Origin: Aurifilum marmelostoma
Lineage: Eukaryota > Ascomycota > Sordariomycetes > Diaporthales > Cryphonectriaceae
Direction of reading: 5' to 3'
Assembly (NCBI GenBank): GCA_027559495.1
Contig: JAMXSV010000003.1
Location: 1,488,001-1,552,000 of the forward strand
Length of the DNA: 64,000 nucleotides
Shown here: positions 34,384-46,592 of the stretch, piece after piece
Numbering within the stretch: position 1 is the first letter of the stretch
How the letters are laid out: each line of letters starts with the position of its first letter
The notes under the pieces: generated by a model
Told to the model about the DNA's origin: nothing
Database searches by the model: none
What the model saw: only the letters and a program-made list of their open reading frames with translations
Program-made: the position numbers and the translations under genes

Positions 34384-35557
34384 GATTTATGCTGCAGTCC
34401 TAGGCAAGAGGGAAGGAAGATGCCAGGAGCAACTTTGGTGTTGGATGATGCTGGACGGTAAAAGAGGAGGGGCATGAAGCCCTCTCGGACTAGAAGAGCT
34501 TTAAGAAAGCGCAAGACAATAATTTTAAAAAACAAAAAAACCTTCGGTCCCATTCCGGGGCGCTTTGGCCAGCAATCCCATGGGGGGAGGATGCTGTTCT
34601 TCGCGTGATTACCATGATAAAAAACAAGTGTGGGTCTTGACAACGCGCCTGTGGGCTCAGCGGTGAGCAGGGGCCAGGACGATCCTCATTCACCAGGATC
34701 GATTGGCAGTGGGTGTCTGAACAAAATTGCATCTGAAGGAGATAGGTAGGCTAGCAGAGATTCCACGTGGCAGCTGAAAAGCTGTCGTCCTCCTCTGGAG
34801 CGCATGGAGGCGGTCAGTCTGCCACTTGTCCGTTGTTGGAGACCGTGCGGACAAGGTTGACATTTGAGACTATTCCGAGTCGGTGTCAGCAGGACCCACG
34901 TGTTCTCTCCCACCTTTGGTGATTATGAGATTATCCCTGGCTTCCAGCAGCAGTTATCGTTCGTGGATAGTGGAGAAGAAGAAGAAGTAATTAAATCCTT
35001 GTCAAAGCAGGCATACTTAAACTGGACAAATTGACAGAGATCCATAGAATAATGCAAGGAGGAATTGTGAATTTTATAATTGTTCTACTGTAGCTTCCTT
35101 TGGCGAGTAGACTCCAGACCTTCAGGTATTTATGCTAGGGACAGGTAGCCATCCCCTCCCTACAATCATATCTGTGGTCGAGTGTGTATGGCCAGTGTGG
35201 TCGAAATATCCTCCCCAAGAATGACAAAGTCAACATCATGATCTGATGATAGTCAGTGGCTTAGATGAGAGACCTTTTCCCTTGTGTGCTTTACCAGGAT
35301 AGATTTCGCCAGTCGCAGTCATGATCGATCCTCCGTAGACTGCCAGCCATTTTCTAATATCATTTTCACCACACAAATCTGTCTTGTTGGTTCTATAGGC
35401 ATTCTGTCTGTGATTTCCAGGTCCTACAACTCTGAGAATCACATGGAGCATATCCTGTACTCCTGCCCCAGAAAAGAGGCCATGCGGCTCCGGCAGCTAT
35501 ATCAAGGTTCATAGTTCAGCAATTACAGATTTGATGCATACAAGGTAGCCGTAATTA
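34384..35557. other. spacer
   Basis: About 1.2 kb between the bestrophin start and the protease stop. No gene or repeat that I can support. Confidence 0.5.
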
Positions 35558-37106
35558 CTACATCAAGCTGATACAGCTCACGAGACTGCTGAGAAACAAG
35601 GCCCATCCATACCACGAGGAATACATGGTACCAACAACGCGTGTGGCAGCCGAGTCCTGGCAGCCTCCATCAGTCGGGACCGCCTTGCTACCGGTCCCGA
35701 TTGCCACGATGTTTGATCCACAGTCAGCAGCCTGTGCCAGGTGGACCTGCTGGTTGTCCCAGTCAAATACCGCGTATGCCGCCCTGAGAAATGGATCGCC
35801 GAGGATATAGGTAGGAGGATCAGTATCGACGCCGGTGTCGGTAACTGCGAGGATGCAGTATTCAATTCCAGACTCAGTGACCTCGGTGAACAGGTTCTTG
35901 TAAGCAACCTGGATGGTCTTGCCGTCAAAGTTGATGTCCAGTCCGCCGGTCTGGTCCTTGATGCTGCAGTCCACCAGACAGAGACTGGTATCGCCAGATG
36001 TCATCTCCGTTCCGTTCACGTCGTTGCAGATCTGGGATGAGAGGCCCTGAGGAGTAAGGATATCGCTGGTCCCACTGTCGAGCACCGCCAGAAAGCTGTC
36101 CTGGCTGTATTTGCTTGAGCTTGTGGTGTTTGGCTTTGTGAGGCCAACAGATTGGACCGTCACGTAGTAACTAACAAACAAAAATATCAGCAGAGATCAC
36201 GCACAACCGCCAATAAACTCGATCTTCCGGTACAGAGGAGCTGACGTATAACCATTAGAGTGCAGAAACGTACCCATAGTCAGTAAAGGATTGCTTTCCA
36301 TTATCATACGTCTGAGATGTCATCTGAACCGACACGAGTGGCAGAGTCTGCAGCGAGCCAGAGAACTTCTTCTTATCCAACCCGCCGAATATAATGGCAC
36401 CGGTCGTGTTGTCGTAGTCTCTCAGATCAAGGCTGAACGCGCGGCTGGCGATCTGGCCCTGGGAAGCGAGAGAGTCCAAGATGAAGCTGTACGGCTGCTG
36501 TGACGAGTTGTAGCCATATGTGGAGCTTGGGCCCATACCCATGATCCCCAGAGCCGTTGCGTTGGTGACATTCGCAACTCCAAACTGCTGCTTTGATATC
36601 GTTAGGCCTCCGATGTCTATGTTGTCCGTGTAATAATTCAGCTCGATTGTCGTCGTGTCGGCGTATCTGAAGACATTGCCCTCGTTCAAGGCCTCCGATG
36701 TGGATGACGAGGCTGGGTCATATCGAGGAATGTCCTCGCAGTACTGTGGCGAGGAGACGTCCGACTGTGAATCACTGTCAGTGCCATCTCCGCCTTCGCT
36801 GGTTGTTGTGTTCGACCGAGATGCCGTGTTGCAGTCCGGATCGACCCAGAGCTCAGTCGAGCCTGTGTCCAGTACTACCGAAGTAGCCTGTCCTCCTATC
36901 GAGATGTTGATCGTGTATGCCTCTTGTAGGTTTGTAAGGTCGACCGAGGCAAACTTGCTGCTGGCTCTCTTGCGAATCATATGCTGAAGTTCAGGGCGCT
37001 GTCCATTTCTTGCAACTGGTACGTGGACTGGTCCGGGGATGCGGACAGCCACGGCGAGAGGTAGAAGCAGGAGCGCAAGAAGTGCAGAAGGGACATGCAC
37101 GAGCAT
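35558..37106 (-). CDS. secreted or GPI-anchored pepsin-like aspartic protease
   Basis: Exons 37106-36274 and 36170-35558 with a 103-bp intron (GTACGT donor, TTGTTAG acceptor) code 481 residues. I chose the ATG at 37106 because it directly starts a signal peptide (hydrophobic residues 6-20); the open frame runs 59 codons further up but is not signal-like. A dibasic KR site at 46-47 looks like a Kex2 propeptide cut. The two catalytic aspartates are D80 in VLDTGSTELWV and D309 in VLDSGTSDIL. ILGDPFLRAAYAVFDWDNQQVHLA is the usual C-terminal lobe motif. Many N-glycosylation sites are present. The last 20 residues are hydrophobic (WALFLSSLVSCISLM end), suggesting a GPI anchor as in yapsins. Expected place is the cell surface or wall. 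Confidence 0.92.
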
Positions 37107-38827
37107 GTTGTAGATCAATGAAGGAGTGGATCTTGCAGCAGTCTTTACTCGTAATTCAATAAGTTGAAGTCTCAATCTCTGATTCCGTCCAGAGTAACGA
37201 CTACAAGAATTACGAGCCAGAAGGAAGAACCTAAAGGAACACGAAAGAGAGTGATGCTGACAGAAAAGGCCATTAAATAACATTGACTGTTTGTGATTCC
37301 TTTTGGCGACCTTGCCGCCTTCCTGCAGAAGGTAATCTCGTATCGGTCACTTCACAGTTGTCTTTACCCTTTTCAGCCATGCATCAGGGCTAATATCGGA
37401 CCCCGTCACCTGTCCAGAGGGGAGGGAGAAAGAAAGAGAGAGAGACAGAGAGAAGAGGCAGGGGCCGGTCCCTCGAGACTTTGACAGGTTAGTCAATAAG
37501 CCCAGTGCGACTCTGGTGCCTGTTTTGCTGGGTCATATTCAGCTAGTAATCCACTGGATCGTGACTCTAGCCACCAAGAGGGCCTCAATATTGCTGTCGG
37601 CGCCTACACATTTGCCCGTCTGACAGCAAAACGCCTCATTTCTGCAGCGAGTCTAACCTGTTGCAGATGACATTCAGGGATATTTCAAGGTTGTCAATAA
37701 GCTTTTTTAGGCTCAGTATCCGAGCACCGATAACGATCAGGACTTGTCCTTCCAATCTGTTGCGTCCATGAGAATTTCCAACCAAAGACCTCGTAGGATT
37801 CGAGGCCGTGACGCTGGCTGCTCGTGAAGGTTGCCGAGGAGAGGAACCCTACCTTGGACGTGAGAGGCCACGAAAGGACGGGGGGATATGAAGGTCAGTT
37901 CTTCAAACAAATGTCCCCTCTTCTCGTTCTTCTGGGTCACAATATGAGATCCCAATATCACTACTATACGCATTATCATCCCATGCTATTGCTGACAAAG
38001 GAGGGTTGCAGTTGCGATATGAGTGCTCGATATTACTACTAATTATCAAATTTCTCTGTGGAGCACAAGTGTCAAGTGACCATCCCGTCTTTGACTACAA
38101 TCCAATAAGCCATGAATCTACAGGGCAATCTCTTACTCCTTTAGAGGCAATGTTCAGTATCTCCTCGAAGCAACATTGGAGCATATTTCTGCTGAAGAGG
38201 TCCGTCGACCTTCGAAGAATTAGAATTCAAGACATACAAAAGAGTAAGACGACACAAAGTCCAATACTTCCTTGGAGCACAGAAGTCAGAGATTGGAAAT
38301 GTGGGAGATGATGAAGATGGGGGAAAGGACAGAGGTGGTACGGGTGACATCCCATCTTCTCGGTGGCGACTCCAGCTGTGCGATTTGCTGTGCGGCCCTA
38401 ACCCTTGCGGGAAAGCACCTGGGCGGCCACTGCAAATTTGATGCCTGGGCTGTTGCTACAGTGGCCGGGCCCCGCCACAACTCACCACCACCGACCATCA
38501 AATCAGCACAACTCTCACAGTCTCGCTCGCGGCATGCGCCTTTGAGCACTTGTTGGTCTGCTTGACGCCTTCTATGCCTTTCCAATATCCTCTTTGGTCA
38601 TTATTGGTTTCATCGCTGTTGACATTTTTTTCGTCTTCGTCCTGCGCAAAGCGTCCCGTGTCAATATTTTCACCCTACCAAGCCTGAGGATCCGGCCGCT
38701 TTCTTGGACCGCCTACAGACATTTCCTAGAGTGTCTCTAACGAAACAGCCCCGGAATTGAGTTTGCAGCACTCACTGTTCAAAGCTTGGCCGTCTGAACT
38801 CCGGCATCTGGAGGCGTTCCTACCACC
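37107..38827. other. 1.7-kb divergent promoter region
   Basis: Between the protease start (minus) and the DUF1308 gene start (plus). A GA-rich stretch lies at 37425-37460. No supportable gene. Confidence 0.5.
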
Positions 38828-40808
38828 ATGAGCAGCGAGGATGAAGTGACCGCCCTCGGAATCGCAACTCTGTCACGCATCGACGCACTGATAGGCGAGC
38901 TGGAGTCCCTGACCATCGCCTGGAAGCAAAAACTGGAAGCCTCGACCAAGCTGGAACGACGTGAACAGCCAGATACCATCCCTGGTCTCCATGATTTCAT
39001 CGTGTCCGTCAGGGGAACGCGGAACTCGGTCCAGCGCCTCCTCAAGGCACGAGCTGCTGTCCAGCAGGGCCCTGATGTTGGGCGCGGCGGTGTCGACAGA
39101 GAGGAACGGGATAACAAGGACAGGGCCGTGCTACAGGGCTGCGGTCTGGCCCCACACCAGGAGCAGTGGGATGCGATCAAGCGTGCCCGTGGGCTCCTGG
39201 CATTCCGCCGCCGACTCGCCGGGAAGACGGGCAAATTAGGCCCAACGATCGATGCCGTGGTCGAGAATGGCACAGAGTGGCTCAGGGTCTCGACTGTAAC
39301 AGAGAAGAAGTTGATCTATCAGATGGCCCAGGATGGATGGCATCCCGACGACTCTTCAGACGAAGACGAGCCCGACGACAGTGACGACGAGAACAGCGGC
39401 ATCAGCATCGTGAAGACCACAAAGCAGCTGGTTGAGGCGGCTCGGATGCACCGCTGCAACACACGCATCCCAAGGATACGTCTCGTCCTTCCCAATCTCA
39501 CCCTGCGACGTGTGGACGCCGTCGACAAGATTCTCGAGAGGATCCGCAACCTCGGGCTATCTAAGAAGCAAGAGGGCCATGTCGAGATTGTTGTGGACTG
39601 CGCAGACGGTGCATTCCTTCAGAGGCCCATACCTCCTCTGGATCAGGTGTTCACGGGCTTCTTCTGCGACACCAATCAAGATCGCCTTACTTCAACGGTG
39701 AACCTGGAGCTCACCATCATCCTTAGCCTCGTTTCCGACATCGCGCATGCGGAAGCTGAGCCCAAGGAGTGGTACTCACGACAGACACTTTCACACATCG
39801 AAGACGAGAACCACGCCCCAGGCGTCCGGTTGCAGAATGTCTATGCAGCGCTGGACGGGAGGCGTCTTCAGTGCACCCAGGAGGTCGCCAGGGAGGTCCG
39901 GAATGTGGTTGACGATCTGGGGACTGAGACTACCAAAGACCGGACCTTGACGTTCTTTGGACGAAGGAGTATGCGAGATGGCTTTGACACACCGCGCAGC
40001 CAGACTGTTAGCACTTCTGAGGGTGATAGGCCGGACAGGGAGATCGAGCGCCAGAGGCTGGTCGAGCAGCTGCGCAAGTCATCCAAGTACCCGGTGCCTG
40101 GCAACCTTCAGCTGCCGATCGAGATCGTTGGCGATGATGAGTTCGCTCACGAGAACTACCAAGCACTCATAGATGCTGGTCAGCTGCCTCCAGTAGCCGC
40201 CAAGGTATGGGAAAGGCTTGATAGGTCTTATAACAGGTCCTGTTACCTGTGGGGCTGGCTGCAAGACATCACGACCGTCTCTGCAAATAATCTTAACACC
40301 AAATTGATCGATGCGACTGTTGACAAGGTACGTAATCTCTATGCACTTGTGGTCCATGGTGCTTCTTCGCGTGTTCTATTCTTTCGTACTGGCCGTGACC
40401 ACCCACCCTGGCCCTGTGCTCTGAGTTTGTTAATGCAATCCGAAAAAGTTCTGGTTACTGATCCCCCCCCCCTTCCATATTATCTAGGAACGTACCAGCG
40501 CCCTCGAACTCGGGCCTAGACTGTACCTTACCACCCTTGCTGTCAGCATAAATACTGCCCAACCCTGTCCCAGCGACAAATGGGACGAGATCAAGGACGC
40601 GAAGCACCAGCGGAGAGAGGCCAGGACCAGGGAGGCTAAGCAGATGAAGGCCGCGGGGACCTGGGGCCCGAGCCTGGGGATCCCGGTGAAATGGGACGAG
40701 CGACAGCTGAAGAGGCAAGATGTGCGGCGGCAGAAAATTCATGGAGGAGAAGGAGGTACCAATGGGTCAGGCATATCGACACCATCCACAGCCGAAGAGG
40801 TCCAGTGA
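38828..40808 (+). CDS. DUF1308 family protein
   Basis: Exons 38828-40327 and 40488-40808 with a 160-bp intron (GTACGT donor, ATCTAG acceptor) code 606 residues. The second exon has no start codon of its own: it opens with ERTSALELGPRLYLTTLAVS and ends at the TGA at 40806. The family match lies in the last third: LTFFG, then a helical part, then NRSCYLWGWLQDITTVSANN, which fits the DUF1308 (human C7orf25-type) C-terminal pattern. The N-terminal half is helical with an acidic tract (DSSDEDEPDDSDDEN, about residues 178-192). Molecular function is unknown. The intron contains a C10 run at 40463-40472. Neighbours give no hint. I am sure of the gene and fairly sure of the family. Confidence 0.8.
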
Positions 40809-41112
40809 GGAGAGCATCGGTGTGTCTGTCATTCCATCGACTGTTCACAATGGCATTATCTTGCTTCACCTTCTTCACCAGACATTCTTTTCATCAGCTG
40901 CTTCCTCTATCCTGCTGATAAAGGCGTGATGACATATCTCCGTGGAGGACCAACGTCAAAGCTGTCATGAGCGGTGGGATCCGTGCAGCCAACTGCCCGT
41001 GGCGTGTGTGTTGTGTGGTGCCACCTACATTGAATTCCCGCATCTTGCTGTGGTCTCTTTGTTCTCGCCATGCGTTTTTGAGCAGTTGGCGCTACTCAAC
41101 AAGTGATCTCAA
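40809..41112. other. short spacer
   Basis: About 300 bases holding the DUF1308 3' end and the promoter of the next gene. Nothing else is visible. Confidence 0.5.
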
Positions 41113-42293
41113 ATGCAACCGGTAAGCACTACCAGGGCAGTCTCTGCGGCTAATGCCTCCCTGGCCAACCAGAGCGGCAGGGTCCCGACCCAACGCGCCA
41201 CATCAGATCGTCCCCATGTCTTGTCCACTGCTCCCCGCAGTACGAGTCTCGAGGAGTGGCATCTCGTTTCGACCTTTTCCTCCGAACCTCCCTCCCTCCG
41301 TCAAGGTCTGCGGGCTCACGGTACACTGAAGGACTGCACGATGAACTCGACAGCTTTCGAAGGAGAGCCTTTCGAGGCATATCCAGCTCTATACGAGATG
41401 TCAGGGCTGTCCTATTACATCCAGACCCTCCTTGTGCGCTACCGCCCGGAGCTTGAGATGCTCTGGGTCCTCCTCACCTATGCTCCCTTCCTGGCAACCA
41501 CCTTCCGCTACGCCGCGCCCAATTTCGCACGCCGTCGCGGCTACCCACCTCTACCAACCACCATCCACATCTTCTCCGGGCCCCTGCTGACCCTGCGGTA
41601 CCACGCGCGCTATGCCGCCACCCGCACATGGCCCTGCCCAGAGTTCCCGGACCTGCTCCTCTTCGCCGCCTTCAACATCTCCTCCTTCGTCATGGAGACG
41701 TACCGGTCCCGCGTCTCAAGGACCGTCCCCGTCGTCAGGGCAGGGTTCCAGGTCTCCGTCCTCATGCACGCGGTGGTCTTTGGCGCCTCGTGGGCAGGGC
41801 GGGACAGCAGCGGAGGGCCGCTCCTCTTCCGCGCCTCGGTCAAGTTCCTGAACTGGTTTGCCTCGTTCCGGGCCATCGGCCAGCTCCTCGGCGTGGTCGA
41901 CCCTCGCCTGGCGCAGATGAAGAATGCACAGGTGAGGGCTGAGGCCATGATGGTCCTGTCTTGCCCCCCTGGCCCTGTGGGAGGCTGGAGTGCCTGGCGG
42001 GCCGCCTGCGTTCCTGGGGTTGTTGGCGGGCTTCATGGTCATGGAGCGTGCTGTCGCGCACGCTGTTTTCGTGTGAGTCTGACCCGGTTGCTACATGAGA
42101 GCCACTGGATGTCTCTGGTGTTTCTTTTTCCATTTACTGATCTGCCCTGTTTGATAGGATGCCCGACGACAACATCCTCAAGAAGCTTGCTCTGGCCTCT
42201 GGTTATGTGGATTTTAACCTCCTCAGGGACAAGATGCAGAAGGCTGATAGAGAGGGAATGTTTGGAGACGATAGACTGCAGCTTGAGCTATAG
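41113..42293 (+). CDS. integral membrane protein of unknown function, one frameshift
   Basis: I do not recognise the family. Exon 1 runs 41113-42072 and exon 2 42158-42293, with an 85-bp intron (GTGAGT donor, TTGATAG acceptor). Hydrophobic segments include LWVLLTYAPFLATTF, LLLFAAFNISSFVM, a segment around SVLMHAVVFGASW, and, after the frame change, PPAFLGLLAGFMVM. The tail is hydrophilic: DDNILKKLALASGYVDFN, ending LQLEL. The frame shifts at the C6 run 41964-41969. Omitting one C joins MMVLSCP to LALWEAGVPGGPPAF and gives 365 codons in total. The start is uncertain: the first ATG (41113) is followed at once by a GTAAGC that could be a donor, and the ATGs at 41341 and 41398 begin the conserved-looking part. 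Likely three to five membrane spans; place and role unknown. Confidence 0.62.
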
Positions 42294-43601
42294 GCGAATA
42301 TGTTCTGACTGCAGGACGCGCAGGGGTCTCGGGATCATGGTCACGATTGAACGGTAATTCATCGATTGCAGTATTGAGGGGCTGTATGCATTATTAGCTC
42401 GTACACAGGATCTGGATTTTGAGTAACGTACTGTTTGGAAAATATATACTACTTCGCAGATATATATATATATATATATTATTAGCTAAGCTTACGCTGA
42501 ACTTGTTCCCCCACACTTCCTTCTTCAATCTCCTGCTTCCAACGAATTAGAATCCCGACTCCACTAGCCATGGCCTCGAAGGAATCACCTTTCCAAACGA
42601 GTTTGCAACGAAGCGCGAACAACAGCAGGCGACTTGGTTGGCTGCTGGCCTGTGATAACTTAAAGCGACATGCTAATCCTGTGTGAATCTCCCTATACTA
42701 GAGATATATAACAGACACAGCCTTTTGACTGAAGCCAGATCTTGACCTAAACAGTGAGGTTCTTCCTCCTTTGAAAATGAAAGCTTGTCAAACTCGGAAA
42801 TATTATTCAAGCCAGTATCAGAGATCCTTCGCATCCCATAATATCAGCGGCCTGAATCCGCCTACATCGACCAAGATGCTACTTACGTGCTAACATCGAG
42901 CTACACTGTCACGGAATGATGGAGGCACGGAATCGATGTCTGACAGTATCCAAGATACCCAGGTCTGCATACATCTGGGCAACAAGACCCACCACGTTAA
43001 TCCAACTCGTTTAAAAAAGAAAGTAGACTATGAGACCTCGGCCAGGCCTCTTCTATATAATTGTTTGTTTTTTTCTTCTTTCTGGGTTGGAACTAATCAT
43101 ATTACTATAGCATAATCTTGAGATCCACCAGACCCGGAAATCTTATCACGGGCAATCCTCTGGGAACATAAGCGACATTTCCAAAAGCACACTATGATAT
43201 AATGATGACATCCTTCAGGGCTGTTGTTAGATCTGTACTCAATTTTTTTTGTTCTCCGTGGTTATTTCCCCAGAAAAAAGAAGGAGCTTTCTCAGATGGT
43301 GTAGATTTTTTTTTTTTTTCCCCTTCCTTTATGGTTCGCCGGATTTTGAATTCGCATGAATATGGAGACTGAGGAGGGCCTAGCTAACCTCGCAGTCATC
43401 TATGCCAGGGACCACTCAAGGCCATGGAAGTCTAGGAATGGTCTTCGTATCCTGACCTCAATGCTACGTCCACCACTAAATCAGCGTGTGAATAATTGAT
43501 TGACCAGTACACTCGAGGTTTGCCAAGTTCAACTGTATCTCTTGGACGGGAATTACTTAGATGAACAACTAAATAATAAAAAAATAAAATTAAAAAAAAA
43601 A

Positions 43602-43616
43602 GGGGGGGGGGGGGGG
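43602..43616. repeat. G15 homopolymer
   Basis: Run of 15 guanines directly after an A10 tract, in non-coding DNA. Confidence 0.9.
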
Positions 43617-44384
43617 AAGGAAAAAAGGAACCCTCCCCCTCTCCAAACCGCTTCAACGCTCCCCACAAACACAAACACACATACACCACCACCTTCATCA
43701 TCCATCCCAGATCGTCGGATGCACAAAGATAACCTTCTGACAAGGTGTGAACCACCAAAGCATCCCAAGCACGCAAGCTCCCAGTCCAAGAAGCAAGAAA
43801 ATAAGAAATAAGATGAACAGGAGGACCCTCGTAAAAATCTATCTTTGTCATTCCCGCGCGGCCTCTTGTCCCGACCCGCCCCCCCGCCTGCTCACCTGCA
43901 TTAATAATAGCAAAGAAAAAGACAAGAACCCTCCCTCCGGAGGGGGGGGCCACCGGTCACTGAGCTGACATAACACCTTAGGGGCGCCCGCGCAGAATAA
44001 AATAAACACCTATGAAATCATAAGTCAGCAGCAAAGGGGCTTACTTAAGGTGAACAAAACGGGGGGAGATACTGTTGGCGGGGATTGCTCTCCCAGCTGC
44101 CGCCCGGGGGGGGGAGGTCAGCCAAGCAAGCGGGCCGCTCAACGCATGTCAGCAGTGGGGGAGTTCTGCAAGATCTCACACTGCAGTCGAACAAAAGAGA
44201 AATGAAATTAACCAAGTAAGGCGGGCGGCCTGGGACCCGGGTCGGCCTGTTTCGTCCGCTGGGCCTGGAACCGGCTTGCCCAAGCAAAAAACCACTGAGC
44301 ACATCTCACCCAATACAATAAGACAGCAAACAACATTTTCCAGTCTTGTTTGTTTCTATTTTTTGTTTCCTGTTTGGGGGGATT

Positions 44385-44398
44385 CCCCCCCCCCCCCC
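44385..44398. repeat. C14 homopolymer
   Basis: Run of 14 cytosines in non-coding DNA, close to several shorter G/C runs. Confidence 0.9.
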
Positions 44399-44958
44399 AC
44401 CCGGGGCCGAGAACACCACGAAGCCAAGACATTCATTAATCCCGACCGCCGTCCACACTTCTCTCACCCCCCTCCATCGGAAGAGGATGACTTGGCTTTT
44501 ATTTTGTGTTTTTCATGATACAATAATTTGTCTTCTGTTTTGTCTGGGTTGCATCGTTTCCAACTTTTTTTTTTCTTCAATCGTTTTTTTTCTTCCCCTG
44601 GAAGGGACTGATTGATCAGGGAAAGGGGTAATAGAAGGGCTGCTTGCTAACGGGCCATTTGCTTGCACCTTCGAAAATAATCGAGCAGGGCAATTGTCTT
44701 TCTTTTTCTTGTTTACAGGACAACCAACTCTCGTTATCTCCCTCACTCGCTCTCGCACTCTTTCTTTCTTTTTTTTTTTCCTTCCCACTTCAGCCAGGTG
44801 CTGTTGTAAATGACTGCTGGAGATTAATCCCTTAATTTCTGAATGTTCAATTTTTAAAAAACCACTTATTTCGATCTCACGATCTATCGAACCCCCCCCC
44901 CCAAAGGACGGAAGAAAACACACCATATAACATATTCGATTCATATACACAACAAAAA

Positions 44959-46186
44959 ATGGCATCTCTACCCAACACATTCCCACAGTTCTCCCTCCTC
45001 CCCGCCGAACTCCAGCTCCAGATCTGGGAGTCCGCAGCAGCCACCCAGCCAAGCATGCACATGCACATGTTCGACGTGTGCACACCCTCTTCGTCTCCAC
45101 CGCCACAGCCACCGACACAGGTCGCCAACAGCCTGCTGACCAGGAAACTCCCTTCTCACCGCCGTTCCCGGAGCCGATGTTCCTCGTCCGGCAAGGTCCG
45201 CAAGCCCTCTGCCTCGCCGCCCCGCAAGATCAACAACAACATCGCCGCCGCCGCGGCAGCCATGGAGCAGGAGCAGCAGATAGAAGCGGGAGCCGGGGTG
45301 TCGATCCGCCCCTTCGACAGCGCGCCCGAGGCCGCTGCCCACATGGCTCTTCCCGGAGCGCGACCTTTTACCTCCGATCCGAGCATGTACAGGTTCCGCA
45401 ATGCCCTGAGGGCCGCCTGCACTGACGCCGCGGGCGCTGTCGCCAGGGCCCAGGAAGCCGTGCCAGTACCTGATCGTGCGGTGGTCGAGTTGCCTGGCGG
45501 CGGGAGAATCGCCTACAACAATGCGGCCGACGTGATGCACCTGCGCTTTCTCACCTCCCCTTTCACGAGCCCCAGGGAGCCCGACTCCGATTCCGCGATG
45601 GACATCGACTCACCGCCGCCCACCACCATAGCTGGTTCCAGGCCCCTCAGCGCCATCTTCAGGTCCTGCTGGTCGCGGGAGCTGGCGGCAGCCCTGCACG
45701 GCGCGCGGCGCGTGGCCATCGATGTGTCGCAGATCTGGCCTGAACTGGCGGAGCAGCAGCAGAGGCTGGTGCAGGACATCGTCTTCCTGGTGTGCACGCT
45801 TCAGAACGACCTCGAGGTGCTATACCTGGTTGACTACAGCGCTGGACGATACCCGCATGCGGGTGCAAGGGTAGCGAAGCAGCTGATGGGGGAAGGAGGG
45901 GGCTCTGTACAGGGCTCTCCACGGCCGCGCTTGCGGCCAGGCAGAAGAGGCGGAGTGGTGGGAGCGCGAGCTGCGGCGGGAGGGTGACGTGATCCACGGC
46001 GTGGGCAAGGTGTGGCGGGAGGTCTTTGATCTCGAGAGGCTGGGTTGGCATGAGCGTCACCCGGCGTTCGTCTTTGGGGAGATGTTTGGCGAGGTGGTGA
46101 GGATGCAGCAGGGGAACTGGTTTGGCGAGGGGCAGAAGCAGGCTGTGTTCAAAGGGGTCAGGGTGCTCGTTGCTGAGGACGAGTAA
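44959..46186 (+). CDS. 2EXR domain protein, one frameshift
   Basis: A second 2EXR protein, not closely similar to the one at 5133. The signature FSLLPAELQLQIWESAA opens the protein (residues 11-27), as is usual for the family. It is followed by a low-complexity insert and then IRPFDSAPEAAAHMALPG. Near residues 245-260, ALHGARRVAIDVSQIWPEL fits the family's second strand/helix block. The frame changes at the G5 run 45888-45892, after AKQLMG. Downstream, the next frame reads KEGALYRALHGRACGQAEEA, then VGKVWREVFDLERLGWHERH, and ends VLVAEDE at 46186. Omitting one G yields 409 codons, while the unshifted frame ends in a compositionally odd Arg/Gly tail. The gene is intronless and its function unknown. 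It is convergent with the aminopeptidase gene. Confidence 0.75.
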
Positions 46187-46592
46187 CTCGAGGAGGGCCA
46201 ACATATGGGTATAATAAGCATAGCGTGTGGGTGTTTTTGCTTCAAATTTTTCTTGGGTTCTGGGCATCTGCATTCAGCAATGGGTTTTGGGCAACAAAAA
46301 AGATCAAAGCATAGCATGGCGTTAGGTACGAGAAACAACTAGATGATGATTAGACAAAGAGACAGGGGGGAAAGAGCAGATCAGACAATAATGAAAGTGA
46401 ACAGAAACCTTCCCATATTAGATGCCTGGCACCATGGGTAGTCATGGTCACATGTGCAAGACTTGGACGAAGCTGGGTAGTTAGACAGGCACATCTTGGA
46501 GAACATTGCTGCAGAGCCAGTGGCGTCAACATGTTGGTCTTCATTCACCAATAGCTGTCTGGTTCACCCGGTGCCACTGGCTATTTCATGCC
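46187..46592. other. spacer between convergent genes
   Basis: About 400 bases with the two 3' UTRs. Nothing else is visible. Confidence 0.5.

Larger units (their letters stand above)
42294..44958. other. 2.7-kb AT-rich spacer with long G/C and A/T runs
   Basis: No supportable gene. It contains a TA repeat (42460-42479), T tracts near 43309, a G15 run after an A10 tract (43602-43616), a G9 run (44106-44114), a C14 run (44385-44398) and a C11 run (44892-44902). The last hundred bases are the leader of the next gene. Confidence 0.55.

Noticed and set aside
4500..46000. Programmed +1 ribosomal frameshifting as the cause of the ten shifts
   Set aside because: No shared slippery codon plus slow or stop codon follows the sites, and four events in one mRNA would make Rxt3 almost untranslatable. 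Homopolymer error or real indels explain the data better.
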